Virus record (IMG/VR): IMGVR_UViG_3300027987_000267
Span: 1-23,282 of that record
Length of the DNA stretch: 23,282 nucleotides
Source of the DNA: a virus
Strand: one strand, 5' to 3'
In this document: one piece after another, positions 15,832 through 22,559 of the stretch
Numbering within the stretch: the stretch's first letter is position 1
Layout: every line of letters starts with the position of its first letter
Translations under genes and position numbers: made by a program
The notes under the pieces: generated by a model
Databases searched by the model: none
The model's input: only the letters and a program-made list of their open reading frames with translations
Told to the model about the DNA's origin: nothing

Positions 15832-16154
15832 TGGCTACCCAAGCTGACCTTCATGTAGGCGATATTGGTACTATCATCTACATCAATATTGTAGAAGGTG
15901 GTGAAGCATTAGATATCTCTAGTGCAACCACTAAGACTATCAGGTTCCAAAAGAAAGACAAGACCACCATGGACAAAGATGGTGAGTTCAAAACCGATGG
16001 AACTGATGGTATACTACAATATACAACCCTTACAGGTGACATCGACCAAAAAGGACGCTGGCTGGCGCAAGCATATCTTGAGATGCCTACATGGAAAGGA
16101 TATAGTGCCAAGGTAGAATTTCAGGTTGATGACCCACTACCAGCACCTGCATAA
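15831..16154 (+). CDS. BppU_N-like small structural protein
   Basis: The ATG overlaps the stop of the large repeat gene (TAATG). The 107-residue protein contains VGDIGTIIYINIVEGGEALDISSATTK in overlapping segments, then FKTDGTDGILQYTTL and a closing GRWLAQAYLEMPTWKGYSA with VEFQV. This is the pattern of the immunoglobulin-like BppU N-terminal domain, which in lactococcal phages attaches receptor-binding protein to the baseplate and is widely found alone or fused in other phages. As a free-standing domain next to the repeat genes it could be an adaptor that anchors a fibre. The family call is by eye; the adaptor role is inference. Confidence 0.62.
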   Translation: MATQADLHVGDIGTIIYINIVEGGEALDISSATTKTIRFQKKDKTTMDKDGEFKTDGTDGILQYTTLTGDIDQKGRWLAQAYLEMPTWKGYSAKVEFQVDDPLPAPA

Positions 16155-16156
16155 CT

Positions 16157-16492
16157 ATGCCCGATACTTCCTCGTCACTCACATCGTTTATCGAAGGCTA
16201 CACTGCTACCCTGAATCCTAAAGAGATGCCAGACGGTAGTCTTCTATATGAGCAACCCCAAGAGTTCAACTTCGTCAAGCTTGACGGAACTGTACTCAAT
16301 CCTGTCTATTATCACATTGAGGCTGCAAGAGTATGGCCTACCGGATACGGTTGGGTACTTGTCCAAGAGCTTGACGAATTAGCACTCCAGATGTCTGATG
16401 GAAACACCAAAGTTACAGTACGCAGGTATCAATACTTACCAGAAAACTACTACAGAAACATTACACTTTATGGACTTGTCGAAGTAACATAA
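16157..16492 (+). CDS. Small phage protein with a repeat-like N-terminus
   Basis: The start lies two bases after the previous stop with no clear ribosome binding site, so it is probably translated by reinitiation. The first residues, MPDTSSSLTSFIEGYTA, resemble the start of the protein at 6665 (MPDTSSSVSAYLEA) and look like a single 14-residue repeat unit. The remaining 95 residues, with FNFVKLDGTVLNPVYYHIEA, WPTGYGWVLVQELDE and a Tyr-rich end, match no family I recognise. It may share an attachment element with the repeat proteins. An extended -10 promoter and the second palindrome follow its stop. Confidence 0.6.
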   Translation: MPDTSSSLTSFIEGYTATLNPKEMPDGSLLYEQPQEFNFVKLDGTVLNPVYYHIEAARVWPTGYGWVLVQELDELALQMSDGNTKVTVRRYQYLPENYYRNITLYGLVEVT

Positions 16493-16498
16493 TTTTTG

Positions 16499-16507
16499 TG
16501 TTACAAT
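16499..16507 (+). promoter_or_regulatory. Extended -10 promoter before the 16558 gene
   Basis: TGTTACAAT is an extended -10 (TGn plus TACAAT, one mismatch to consensus). No convincing -35 is seen. A transcript would start near 16514, just before the palindrome at 16518-16538, and would drive the scaffold and capsid genes. Confidence 0.45.
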
Positions 16508-16517
16508 CTCACAAGTA

Positions 16518-16538
16518 GATTTCCTACAGTAGGAAATC
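16518..16538. promoter_or_regulatory. Second copy of the palindromic operator-like site
   Basis: Arms GATTTCCTAC and GTAGGAAATC flank a central A. The inner 17 bases are the exact reverse complement of the site at 1245-1261. Here the dyad lies downstream of the -10 box, where a bound protein would block initiation or early elongation; the first copy lies over the -35 position. The ribosome binding site GGAGGT follows at 16549-16554. Confidence 0.6.
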
Positions 16539-16557
16539 AATCTCAATTGGAGGTAAC

Positions 16558-16953
16558 ATGGCTAACTACAATCATGAAGCAAAATCTCTAGAGGGCATTC
16601 TCTCACTACTTTCAACAGGAACTAAAACTTATCCCAACGAAATGAGAGATACAGCAGTCACCCTCGACTTGCTCGAAGAGAAAGCTTTAGCTACCACATC
16701 CAACTATGGTGCCGTCAACTTAGCTAACTTCCAGCTGTATACCTTTGACGGTATCAACGGTGCCGGTGCTTGTACCGCTACTGGTACAGCAGCCGGCGAT
16801 TTGGTACTCTCCGTTGCTTGTGTCACTGATGCAAACCAAGGAGAAGCTGGCTCTTCATTTGAAACCGTAGTCACGACCGCTGATGAAATTCAGCAATCTG
16901 ACGCCGGCGACTTATCGGCCCGCGACTATGTCGCACTAGTTTACAGACCATAG
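16558..16953 (+). CDS. Small probable virion protein
   Basis: GGAGGT lies directly before the ATG and a promoter-like sequence lies 50 bases upstream. The 131-residue protein has a helical N-terminus (SLEGILSLLSTGTKTYP) and a beta-rich C-terminus with AAGDLVLSVACVTDANQ, SSFETVVTTADEIQQ and DYVALVYRP. The segment GDLVLSV followed by ADEIQQ resembles small head proteins of environmental phages, but I cannot name a family. Its place before the scaffold gene suggests a head component, perhaps a decoration protein. Confidence 0.58.
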   Translation: MANYNHEAKSLEGILSLLSTGTKTYPNEMRDTAVTLDLLEEKALATTSNYGAVNLANFQLYTFDGINGAGACTATGTAAGDLVLSVACVTDANQGEAGSSFETVVTTADEIQQSDAGDLSARDYVALVYRP

Positions 16954-16965
16954 GAGAACTAACCA

Positions 16966-17610
16966 ATGACACTCGAATCCGCTGACCCCACCCCTGAACC
17001 TACCGTAACTGAACCAGCCGCAGGCACAGCAGGTAATCAACCGGATTATAAATCCCTGTATGAGCAAATGCAGAAAGACGCACAAGCTTGGAAACAACGC
17101 TTCACAGGCCTACAGGGTAAATACCAACAGGAACAAGCCAGATGGGCAGATGACGCCTCTCACCTAGTAGATGTGCAATCACAACTCGATGAATTATCTG
17201 GAATTCGCGAACAACTCGAGGTAACAGTCTCGACATTGAACGAACAACTAGACACCGCTAGAACAGAAGGCGTAGTAGCTCAGGAAGAGTTAGAAAGAGT
17301 AAGACTCGTCACAACTGAGTTCCCACAGCTAGTTCCATTTCTTCAAGACGACCTCCTCCCAGATGGCGCTGGAGATGAACTAAGAGAAAAACTGAAAACA
17401 ATGTCAACACGAATTGACTCTATAAAAGAGTCAAGAGTCGCAGAACATGTTGAAGGCGCATCTCCATCTTCAAAGCCAGCTGCTTCACCAATCGACTCGG
17501 CTCAGAGTCTATTGCAGCAAGCTTCAGCAGCTATGAGGGAGGGCAAGCTTGATGACTATCAAAGTCTATACGACCAATATCTCAAAACTTCAGCTCAAGG
17601 AGGCCAATAA
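16966..17610 (+). CDS. Capsid scaffolding protein
   Basis: The 214-residue product is acidic and mostly helical. A disordered Pro/Thr/Glu-rich start (DPTPEPTVTEPAAG) precedes a coiled coil (about residues 28-110: SLYEQMQKDAQAWKQRF to LEVTVSTLNEQLD). Then come PQLVPFLQDDLLPDGAG and a C-terminal helical region, LDDYQSLYDQYLKTS, as in scaffolds that bind the capsid protein. Scaffolds guide prohead assembly and leave before DNA packaging. AGGAGA precedes the ATG, and the stop overlaps the next start (TAATG). I see no separate head-maturation protease gene in the window and no protease domain here. Confidence 0.8.
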   Translation: MTLESADPTPEPTVTEPAAGTAGNQPDYKSLYEQMQKDAQAWKQRFTGLQGKYQQEQARWADDASHLVDVQSQLDELSGIREQLEVTVSTLNEQLDTARTEGVVAQEELERVRLVTTEFPQLVPFLQDDLLPDGAGDELREKLKTMSTRIDSIKESRVAEHVEGASPSSKPAASPIDSAQSLLQQASAAMREGKLDDYQSLYDQYLKTSAQGGQ

Positions 17611-18047
17611 TGGCTAAATATGAGGCATATCGAGAAACTGGCGACCATGAGTTCAGTTACGTTTCGTACCCACTCATCTGTGCCAAATTCGATTATACTT
17701 ATGCCGACCTCAACGCCAGTGATGAATATGTCATCCCCGTTGAGGCCGACCATATGGTCCTCGGAGTTGCCCACGAAGTTACTACCGCCTTCTCTGGCGG
17801 CACTCCAGCTCTTGACATCGGTGATGGCACTGATGTTGACTTCTGGATTGTTAACACAGAGATGGACATGACTGCCCTAGGAAACTTTTTCACTTCATTT
17901 GCCACGGCTCAGCCCGGGCAAGCGGGTGCAATGTTTTCCACAGCAGGCATGATAAAGTTGACACACGCGGCTAGCTTATCAGCTGGTGCCGGCAGTGTCT
18001 ATGTCTTTATGTTCGACTTCCGTGGTAACTGGAGGACACCCTGGTAG
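17610..18047 (+). CDS. Decoration-like capsid protein
   Basis: This 145-residue beta-rich protein lies between scaffold and major capsid, a usual place for head decoration or stabilising proteins. It contains YVIPVEADHMVLGVAHEVT, GTPALDIGDGTDVDFW and a closing SLSAGAGSVYVFMFDFRG. The combination of V-I-P-V-x-A near the start, a GDGTD turn in the middle and an AGxGxVxV strand near the end recurs in small phage structural proteins, though I cannot name a characterised member. It starts in a TAATG overlap with the scaffold gene. Confidence 0.62.
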   Translation: MAKYEAYRETGDHEFSYVSYPLICAKFDYTYADLNASDEYVIPVEADHMVLGVAHEVTTAFSGGTPALDIGDGTDVDFWIVNTEMDMTALGNFFTSFATAQPGQAGAMFSTAGMIKLTHAASLSAGAGSVYVFMFDFRGNWRTPW

Positions 18048-18082
18048 ACCCCAGGATGAATCCTAATTCGGAGGCTTAAAAC

Positions 18083-19507
18083 ATGTCCACATTCGAGCAA
18101 TTCTATGACATCAACCCGGTTGCAGTCATTGACCAGAACCAATGGGACGACAGGATTCCTGAGGTCGCCCTACAGTTCCGAACCCAACCGGTAATCTATA
18201 CGCCGCTCATTGACTGGGACGACACCACTGCTCGAACTGGTGCTGCTACAACCATCTACACTGAACTAATCGAAGGTGACGTGGATGTAGACCCCATCCC
18301 TTTAACGGCTAACTATGTAAAATCCCCAATCGGTGTTGACAGTCGGTCCCGCTCACTGGCGACCGCCCGCTATGCCGATAAAATCCAGCTACACGAATCC
18401 AGCAACATCTTCCAGCAATGGCGGATGAGCGGCGGACGCGACTGGCGTCCCCTGTTACGTGGCTTACTCGGCCAGAGTGTTGTTAGAAAGTTCGAGCTCT
18501 TAGCTCGTAACGCTTTCTTGCTCCAGCCAAGTGGCTTCTGGACTTTCGCTGACGCTGATGCAGGCGGCAACGCTGACTGGGGCGACTTGGTTTCTGCTGA
18601 CACTTTCCAACTGGAAGTCGTCAACGAGTGGAACCTGCGCCTTGGTAACACCGGGTCACCTGTAGTCCCTGGAGACATGGCATCTGCAAAACTTGCAATC
18701 ATGCCCCCAGGAGTTGTCTATGACTTCCAGACATCGCTCGCCGCCGCTGGTGCTAGCGAAGCGTCAATGTGGCGTGACGCTCACCTATATGGCGGACAAC
18801 TCCTACGATACGAACTTGGTGCCTATAAAGGCGTCCGGTTCATCCAGCACCCCAACGACAAGTTTGGCGTAAACAATAGTATCCTCTACAACTGTGGTGC
18901 TATCACCTCACAATATGGAGTTTCCAATCCCATCAACATGGGTGATGGTGCTCCTGACCCTGAAACAACACAAGTTGATGGTGTGTGGTATGTCGGCCAG
19001 AAGGGTGTGACTCACTATATCCAGCTCGAAGACTTCGCCCAAGGCGACTTTGAAGAAAATGATATGGTGACGATTCATACCGTTCGAACCAACGCTTACG
19101 GCACCACAAACGGTGTTGACCCCTTATCAGGCAAGACCATCGTGCGTCGAGTTGTAAATGCAGACTACACCAACAACAGACTTTCATTCGACCGACCTGT
19201 AATGTTCAACTACCACGCTGCTGCCAATGGCACTTCAGACTCTGGTGTCGAGGGCGTTTATTACGCTTACGTCACCAAGGCCCGCCATATCGGTATGGTC
19301 CTCGTGTTAGGCTCGCGTGGTGGAATCATGGGTGAAGTCGCTCGTCCGATTAAGTTCTACGAGCCTAAGCCTGTTGATGACTTTGAGTCGGTTTGGAGAT
19401 ACGTCTGGGATATTGTAGCGGGCTACAATATCTGGGAACCAAACCTGTTTGAACTGCACTTCTGTGCCGTCTCCATTGCAAAGCAAGGTGGAGTAATCAC
19501 GCCCTAA
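18083..19507 (+). CDS. Major capsid protein, probably N4 gp56-like
   Basis: GGAGG lies eight bases before the ATG. The 474-residue product has the length and layout of HK97-fold capsid proteins of the phage N4 gp56 type: an N-terminal extension with QWDDRIPEVALQFRTQPV, a segment SRSLATARYADKIQLHES, a long helix with RGLLGQSVVRKFELLARNAF, the peripheral domain, and a C-terminus GGIMGEVARPIKFYEP followed by NIWEPNLFELHFCAVSIAKQ. It follows the scaffold and decoration-like genes and precedes the connector genes, as expected. The stop overlaps the next start (TAATG). The role is firm from context; the subfamily is by resemblance. Confidence 0.87.
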   Translation: MSTFEQFYDINPVAVIDQNQWDDRIPEVALQFRTQPVIYTPLIDWDDTTARTGAATTIYTELIEGDVDVDPIPLTANYVKSPIGVDSRSRSLATARYADKIQLHESSNIFQQWRMSGGRDWRPLLRGLLGQSVVRKFELLARNAFLLQPSGFWTFADADAGGNADWGDLVSADTFQLEVVNEWNLRLGNTGSPVVPGDMASAKLAIMPPGVVYDFQTSLAAAGASEASMWRDAHLYGGQLLRYELGAYKGVRFIQHPNDKFGVNNSILYNCGAITSQYGVSNPINMGDGAPDPETTQVDGVWYVGQKGVTHYIQLEDFAQGDFEENDMVTIHTVRTNAYGTTNGVDPLSGKTIVRRVVNADYTNNRLSFDRPVMFNYHAAANGTSDSGVEGVYYAYVTKARHIGMVLVLGSRGGIMGEVARPIKFYEPKPVDDFESVWRYVWDIVAGYNIWEPNLFELHFCAVSIAKQGGVITP

Positions 19508-20136
19508 TGGCTACGCTTGAATCCCTCAAGAGCTCTATGCTCTTGGTACTCGGCGATGACCCTGATACAACTCCCGATTACCACGAAGACCTGATGCTAG
19601 ACGCTGCAAATGCAGCACAGATTGCTGTACTCCCACGAGTATGGAAACCTGCAACTGACACCATAGCAGCAGCAGCTACATCTCATACACTCCCATCGGA
19701 TTGCTTTGAGATACAGGCGGTGTGGGACGAAACTCAGAATATGTTCCTCGACCCGGCGATACTAGCAGCTGGAGAACCATCTGCTAGTGTCTCCGGTAAC
19801 GGATGGTACGAATATCCAGAAGGTACTATCAGCTTCTACTCCGCACTTGGAGCCGATGGAGGCACACTATTCTACGCAGCTACATGGACCGCACTAACCA
19901 CCGACGCTGATACTACCGAAGTACCAGACTATGCTATTACAGCTATGGTACTTTATGGAGCATCATACATGCTACTGTCAAAAGCAGCAGCAAACGCCAA
20001 GTTAGGCGCTTACAGAACCAGAGTCGACAGTGGAACTCCAGAGGACAACCCCGTCCAAAGAATGAGTGAATACTTCCTGGCTCGGTTCGAGTTTGAAATG
20101 ACAAATATGCCAACGCTACTGAAAGGAGCACGCTAG
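19507..20136 (+). CDS. Head-tail connector/adaptor protein
   Basis: The 209-residue protein directly follows the capsid gene. Its N-terminus (MATLESLKSSMLLVLGDDPD) and early helix (EDLMLDAANAAQIAVLPRVW) fit the helical adaptors that sit below the portal. A middle part follows (AATSHTLPSDCFEIQAVW), then a helical C-terminal region (ITAMVLYGASYMLLSKAAAN). Proteins at this position and size bridge portal and tail. The start overlaps the capsid stop (TAATG). A tail-associated tubular protein is a less likely alternative. Confidence 0.68.
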   Translation: MATLESLKSSMLLVLGDDPDTTPDYHEDLMLDAANAAQIAVLPRVWKPATDTIAAAATSHTLPSDCFEIQAVWDETQNMFLDPAILAAGEPSASVSGNGWYEYPEGTISFYSALGADGGTLFYAATWTALTTDADTTEVPDYAITAMVLYGASYMLLSKAAANAKLGAYRTRVDSGTPEDNPVQRMSEYFLARFEFEMTNMPTLLKGAR

Positions 20137-20675
20137 TGGCAGCGATTACACCGATGCTACTCGACCTTCTAAAGGAACACCTAACATCTACAATGCAAAC
20201 ATCTATCTCCAGTAGTGACCCTACTAGAGCAGATATTGTAAAAATAGGTAGATTCCAGGATGACCCTTTAGCAAACAATGTCTACATTGCTATAAGCCCT
20301 AGCGACCCCGAAAAGCTTGATTGGGTTGACGGTATCGTTACCCTAGACACCATGAAAGACATTGGGTTCTATATGGACCCTAGAGAAGTTGGCGGTGGCC
20401 AAGCTTGGTGGCGACGTGGAGTGGTACAAATCGGATGTTACTTCATCAAAGAGAAATACAATGAGGAAAAAGCGTTAGGCTATGCACACACCGTACTAAG
20501 CCGGTTACTGAACAACATCGAGAACATCAACCTAACCGGCGTAGTCGATGACTTCAACGAGAGAGCAATAATAATGTTTTGTTACTCTCATCACTTCGCT
20601 GAATCAGGCGGCCCGCCCGACCAGTATATCTGGAGAGGTAAAATCCACTGGCAGTGCCTGACTGAGCGACCGTAA
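20136..20675 (+). CDS. Tail completion / neck protein
   Basis: Translation probably starts at GTG, which overlaps the preceding stop as TAGTG; an AAAGGAGC sequence lies just upstream. The 179-residue protein opens with a helix, MLLDLLKEHLTSTMQTS, and has strands such as NNVYIAISPSD, QAWWRRGVVQIGCYFIKE and a helix ALGYAHTVLSRLLNNIEN, ending with IWRGKIHWQCLTERP. This is the alpha/beta pattern of neck or tail-terminator proteins, and the position between connector and tail tube agrees. The assignment comes mainly from position. Confidence 0.66.
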   Translation: MAAITPMLLDLLKEHLTSTMQTSISSSDPTRADIVKIGRFQDDPLANNVYIAISPSDPEKLDWVDGIVTLDTMKDIGFYMDPREVGGGQAWWRRGVVQIGCYFIKEKYNEEKALGYAHTVLSRLLNNIENINLTGVVDDFNERAIIMFCYSHHFAESGGPPDQYIWRGKIHWQCLTERP

Positions 20676-20690
20676 AGACGGAGGCTAATT

Positions 20691-21770
20691 ATGGCTGTTA
20701 CAGCAATGACCGGAACTGTCTCCTGGGCTCCACAGAACTACAAGTCCACACACGGTTCCTACTCAGCCCCCACACTTTGGTATAAGCACAAGGCTACCTT
20801 GGTAGACCTAGCTATCCTCGACGATACCCGCCTTGGACAACCTGAGGTAGGCGGTAAACCCGTTCCTACCTTCCCGTACAAAGCTGGCGTACTCGTTGGT
20901 GGAGGCTTAACAATCCAACCCCGTCTAGAAGAAACTATTGGGTGGCTCCTCTACGGAATGATGGGCGACGTCACAAGTACCGTACAAGGTACAACTTCGG
21001 TATACGACCATGAATTTGAGTTTGATACTGTTGACGCTGCTCATACTAAGTGGTTTTCCTTCCGCAAGCACATCCCGCGGAAAGACAACGACGCAACAAC
21101 CGACCTTGGTGAAATCTACACAGATTGCAAAATCACCAGCTTTGCAATGACTCTACCTAACGATGCCCCTATTACAACTAGGATTGACGTTCTGGGTAGA
21201 ACATTCGAGCTTCAAGAGGACCCAACCGCCTGGACCTACTCCAATACGGAGTTTGAAACCTACGAAAGCATTCCTGTTGGCTGTATTACTGGTGGATATC
21301 TCAAGATTGACGCCACAGAATACCCCATCATGGCTGCCACCGTAACCTTCCAGAATCAACCTCTAGACGTGAGGCAAGAACGTGTCTTTGGTGACCCATA
21401 CATCGAAGACATCACAACCATTATGCGACAACTCACCTTTGATGTTGTTGTAAAATGGAACGACCCTGACTTATATCAGGAAGTCTTGACTGGTACCACG
21501 GATGGTACACAATGGACCCCTGACCCCTTCGTAGCTGCACTGGACATCTTTGTTCAGTCGCCACACGACATTCCCTCTGAGTCGACTCCATACAGTCTAC
21601 GCATCGAGGCCCCTGTCGTGATGATGGCACAGGCAGAAGGTATTACCTTAGCCGGTAACCAGGCCATTATGACCCGATACACTGGTACTGCTCTAGACAA
21701 TACGTCAGCTACAGGCTATGTGAAGTTCACTCTAACGAACACAACCACACAATACTCGTGGCCTACGTAA
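20691..21770 (+). CDS. Major tail tube protein
   Basis: GGAGG lies before the ATG. The 359-residue product is beta-rich throughout, as are tail tube proteins: a start with a short arm (MAVTAMTGTVSWAPQN), then ETIGWLLYGMMGDVTS, EIYTDCKITSFAMTLPND and a repeated-strand core with GGYLKIDATEYPIMAATVT, closing with TGYVKFTLTNTTTQYSW. The tube is the channel through which DNA passes. The position, after the neck protein and before the chaperone pair, is canonical. A strong hairpin follows the stop by six bases. Confidence 0.8.
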   Translation: MAVTAMTGTVSWAPQNYKSTHGSYSAPTLWYKHKATLVDLAILDDTRLGQPEVGGKPVPTFPYKAGVLVGGGLTIQPRLEETIGWLLYGMMGDVTSTVQGTTSVYDHEFEFDTVDAAHTKWFSFRKHIPRKDNDATTDLGEIYTDCKITSFAMTLPNDAPITTRIDVLGRTFELQEDPTAWTYSNTEFETYESIPVGCITGGYLKIDATEYPIMAATVTFQNQPLDVRQERVFGDPYIEDITTIMRQLTFDVVVKWNDPDLYQEVLTGTTDGTQWTPDPFVAALDIFVQSPHDIPSESTPYSLRIEAPVVMMAQAEGITLAGNQAIMTRYTGTALDNTSATGYVKFTLTNTTTQYSWPT

Positions 21771-21776
21771 TGAAAA

Positions 21777-21802
21777 CGGGGCGGAGACTTTTCTCCGCCC
21801 CG
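21777..21802 (+). terminator. Intrinsic-terminator-like hairpin after the tail tube gene
   Basis: CGGGGCGGAG and CTCCGCCCCG form a perfect 10-bp GC-rich stem with the loop ACTTTT. The downstream tract, AAATTTC, is a weak U run, so termination may be partial; the hairpin might instead protect the 3' end of the abundant capsid/tail messages. The A-rich sequence before the stem could act as a U tract on the other strand. Confidence 0.75.
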
Positions 21803-21810
21803 AAATTTCA

Positions 21811-21825
21811 TATATTGACAATATA
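21811..21825. promoter_or_regulatory. Dyad overlapping the -35 box of the tail-assembly promoter
   Basis: TATATTG and CAATATA are perfect seven-base arms around one A. The dyad contains the TTGACA -35 element, so a bound protein would compete with RNA polymerase. It differs in sequence from the palindromes at 1245 and 16518. Confidence 0.35.
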
Positions 21826-21843
21826 CCCACCATTCAATAGAAT
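21815..21843 (+). promoter_or_regulatory. Sigma70-type promoter before the tail-assembly genes
   Basis: TTGACA (21815-21820) is a perfect -35 and TAGAAT (21838-21843) a one-mismatch -10, with ideal 17-base spacing. The ribosome binding site GAGGAA and the ATG at 21862 follow closely. Together with the terminator just upstream it defines a new transcription unit. Confidence 0.72.
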
Positions 21844-21861
21844 TACATAGAGGAAATAAAT

Positions 21862-22302
21862 ATGCCACTTAAACTATCTCCACCCATTGAGAAAACTTTT
21901 ACATTAGACAAAACTGACAAGCTCTATGGCGCAGAAGGCACAACTGTCACTATTCGACAGGCCTCTCAGCTTCAACACGAGCGACGTCAGGACCTCTTTG
22001 CGTCCATGCAAAGCAGGTTGACGGAAGACACCGGCATTGTTGAACTAGTACAACGCTTCAACCTGCCAGAGGTCCATCGCATTGAGGCTATGCTGACCAT
22101 CATCGATTGCAATATCGAAAGCGAGGACGGAAAGCCACTGTTCAAATTCAAAAAGGTTAGCAAGACTGGTAGCGTCCTAGCCATGAGTGAACGTGAGTTC
22201 AAAGAGGCTTGGGGACAGCTTCCTGTCGATGTCGCGACCGAAATCCACGAGAAGATACTAGAGGTCAATCCGACTTGGGGCGCTTCGGGGGAAGGGCTCT
22301 AA
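21862..22302 (+). CDS. Tail-assembly chaperone (G-like)
   Basis: This 146-residue protein begins its own transcription unit after the tail tube gene, exactly where long-tailed phages encode their tail-assembly chaperone. It contains TVTIRQASQLQHERRQ, HRIEAMLTIIDCNIE and a C-terminus with EREFKEAWGQLPVDVATEI, the helical pattern of this group. Its second half overlaps a frame in the -1 register that extends to 22559 without a good start of its own. In phage lambda the matching pair, G and G-T, helps the tape measure assemble the tail tube and is not kept in the virion. The sequence similarity is low, so the call rests on size, position and the frameshift arrangement. Confidence 0.72.
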   Translation: MPLKLSPPIEKTFTLDKTDKLYGAEGTTVTIRQASQLQHERRQDLFASMQSRLTEDTGIVELVQRFNLPEVHRIEAMLTIIDCNIESEDGKPLFKFKKVSKTGSVLAMSEREFKEAWGQLPVDVATEIHEKILEVNPTWGASGEGL

Positions 22303-22559
22303 GGGGGATAATAGAAGACCTAGAGAAAGAACTAGACGAATACTATGGAACACTCAATGAGCTTAGAATGGGACTCAACCCAGGGATTCCAAAAAAGCCT
22401 GCGGCTCTAGTATTTTACGAACAAACAAAAGAGCTCGGCCTACCTCTTGTAGAGGGCGGAATCCTAGACCAACCTCACATATGGCTAGAGCAATACGCCG
22501 TATGTATGCAAAGAGAACAACTCTGGAGAGGTATTATCGAAAATGCCCGGGCCAAATGA
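21862..22559 (+). CDS. Frameshifted tail-assembly chaperone fusion (G-T-like)
   Basis: A -1 shift near 22288 would join the chaperone to the frame read as GRALRGIIEDLEKELDEYYG and onward to VCMQREQLWRGIIENARAK, giving a product of about 232 residues. The downstream part has no ATG before about 22369, which lies well inside the conserved-looking segment, so separate initiation is unlikely. Its T-like portion is helical and charged, as in other chaperone extensions. Only a fraction of ribosomes would make this form. The next gene starts within its last 17 bases. Confidence 0.62.
22287..22293 (+). other. Candidate -1 frameshift site
   Basis: G-GGG-GAA, in the reading frame of the first chaperone gene, lies nine bases before its stop. 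The Gly tRNA could re-pair perfectly one base back on the run of five Gs, and the Glu tRNA could re-pair with GGA through one G-U pair. It is not a textbook XXXYYYZ heptamer, but phage chaperone genes use varied sites. The stop codon soon after could aid pausing. Confidence 0.5.

Noticed and set aside
18053-18064. Small dyad AGGAT-GA-ATCCT before the capsid gene
   Set aside because: The five-base arms are too short to distinguish from chance and no promoter element lies beside it.
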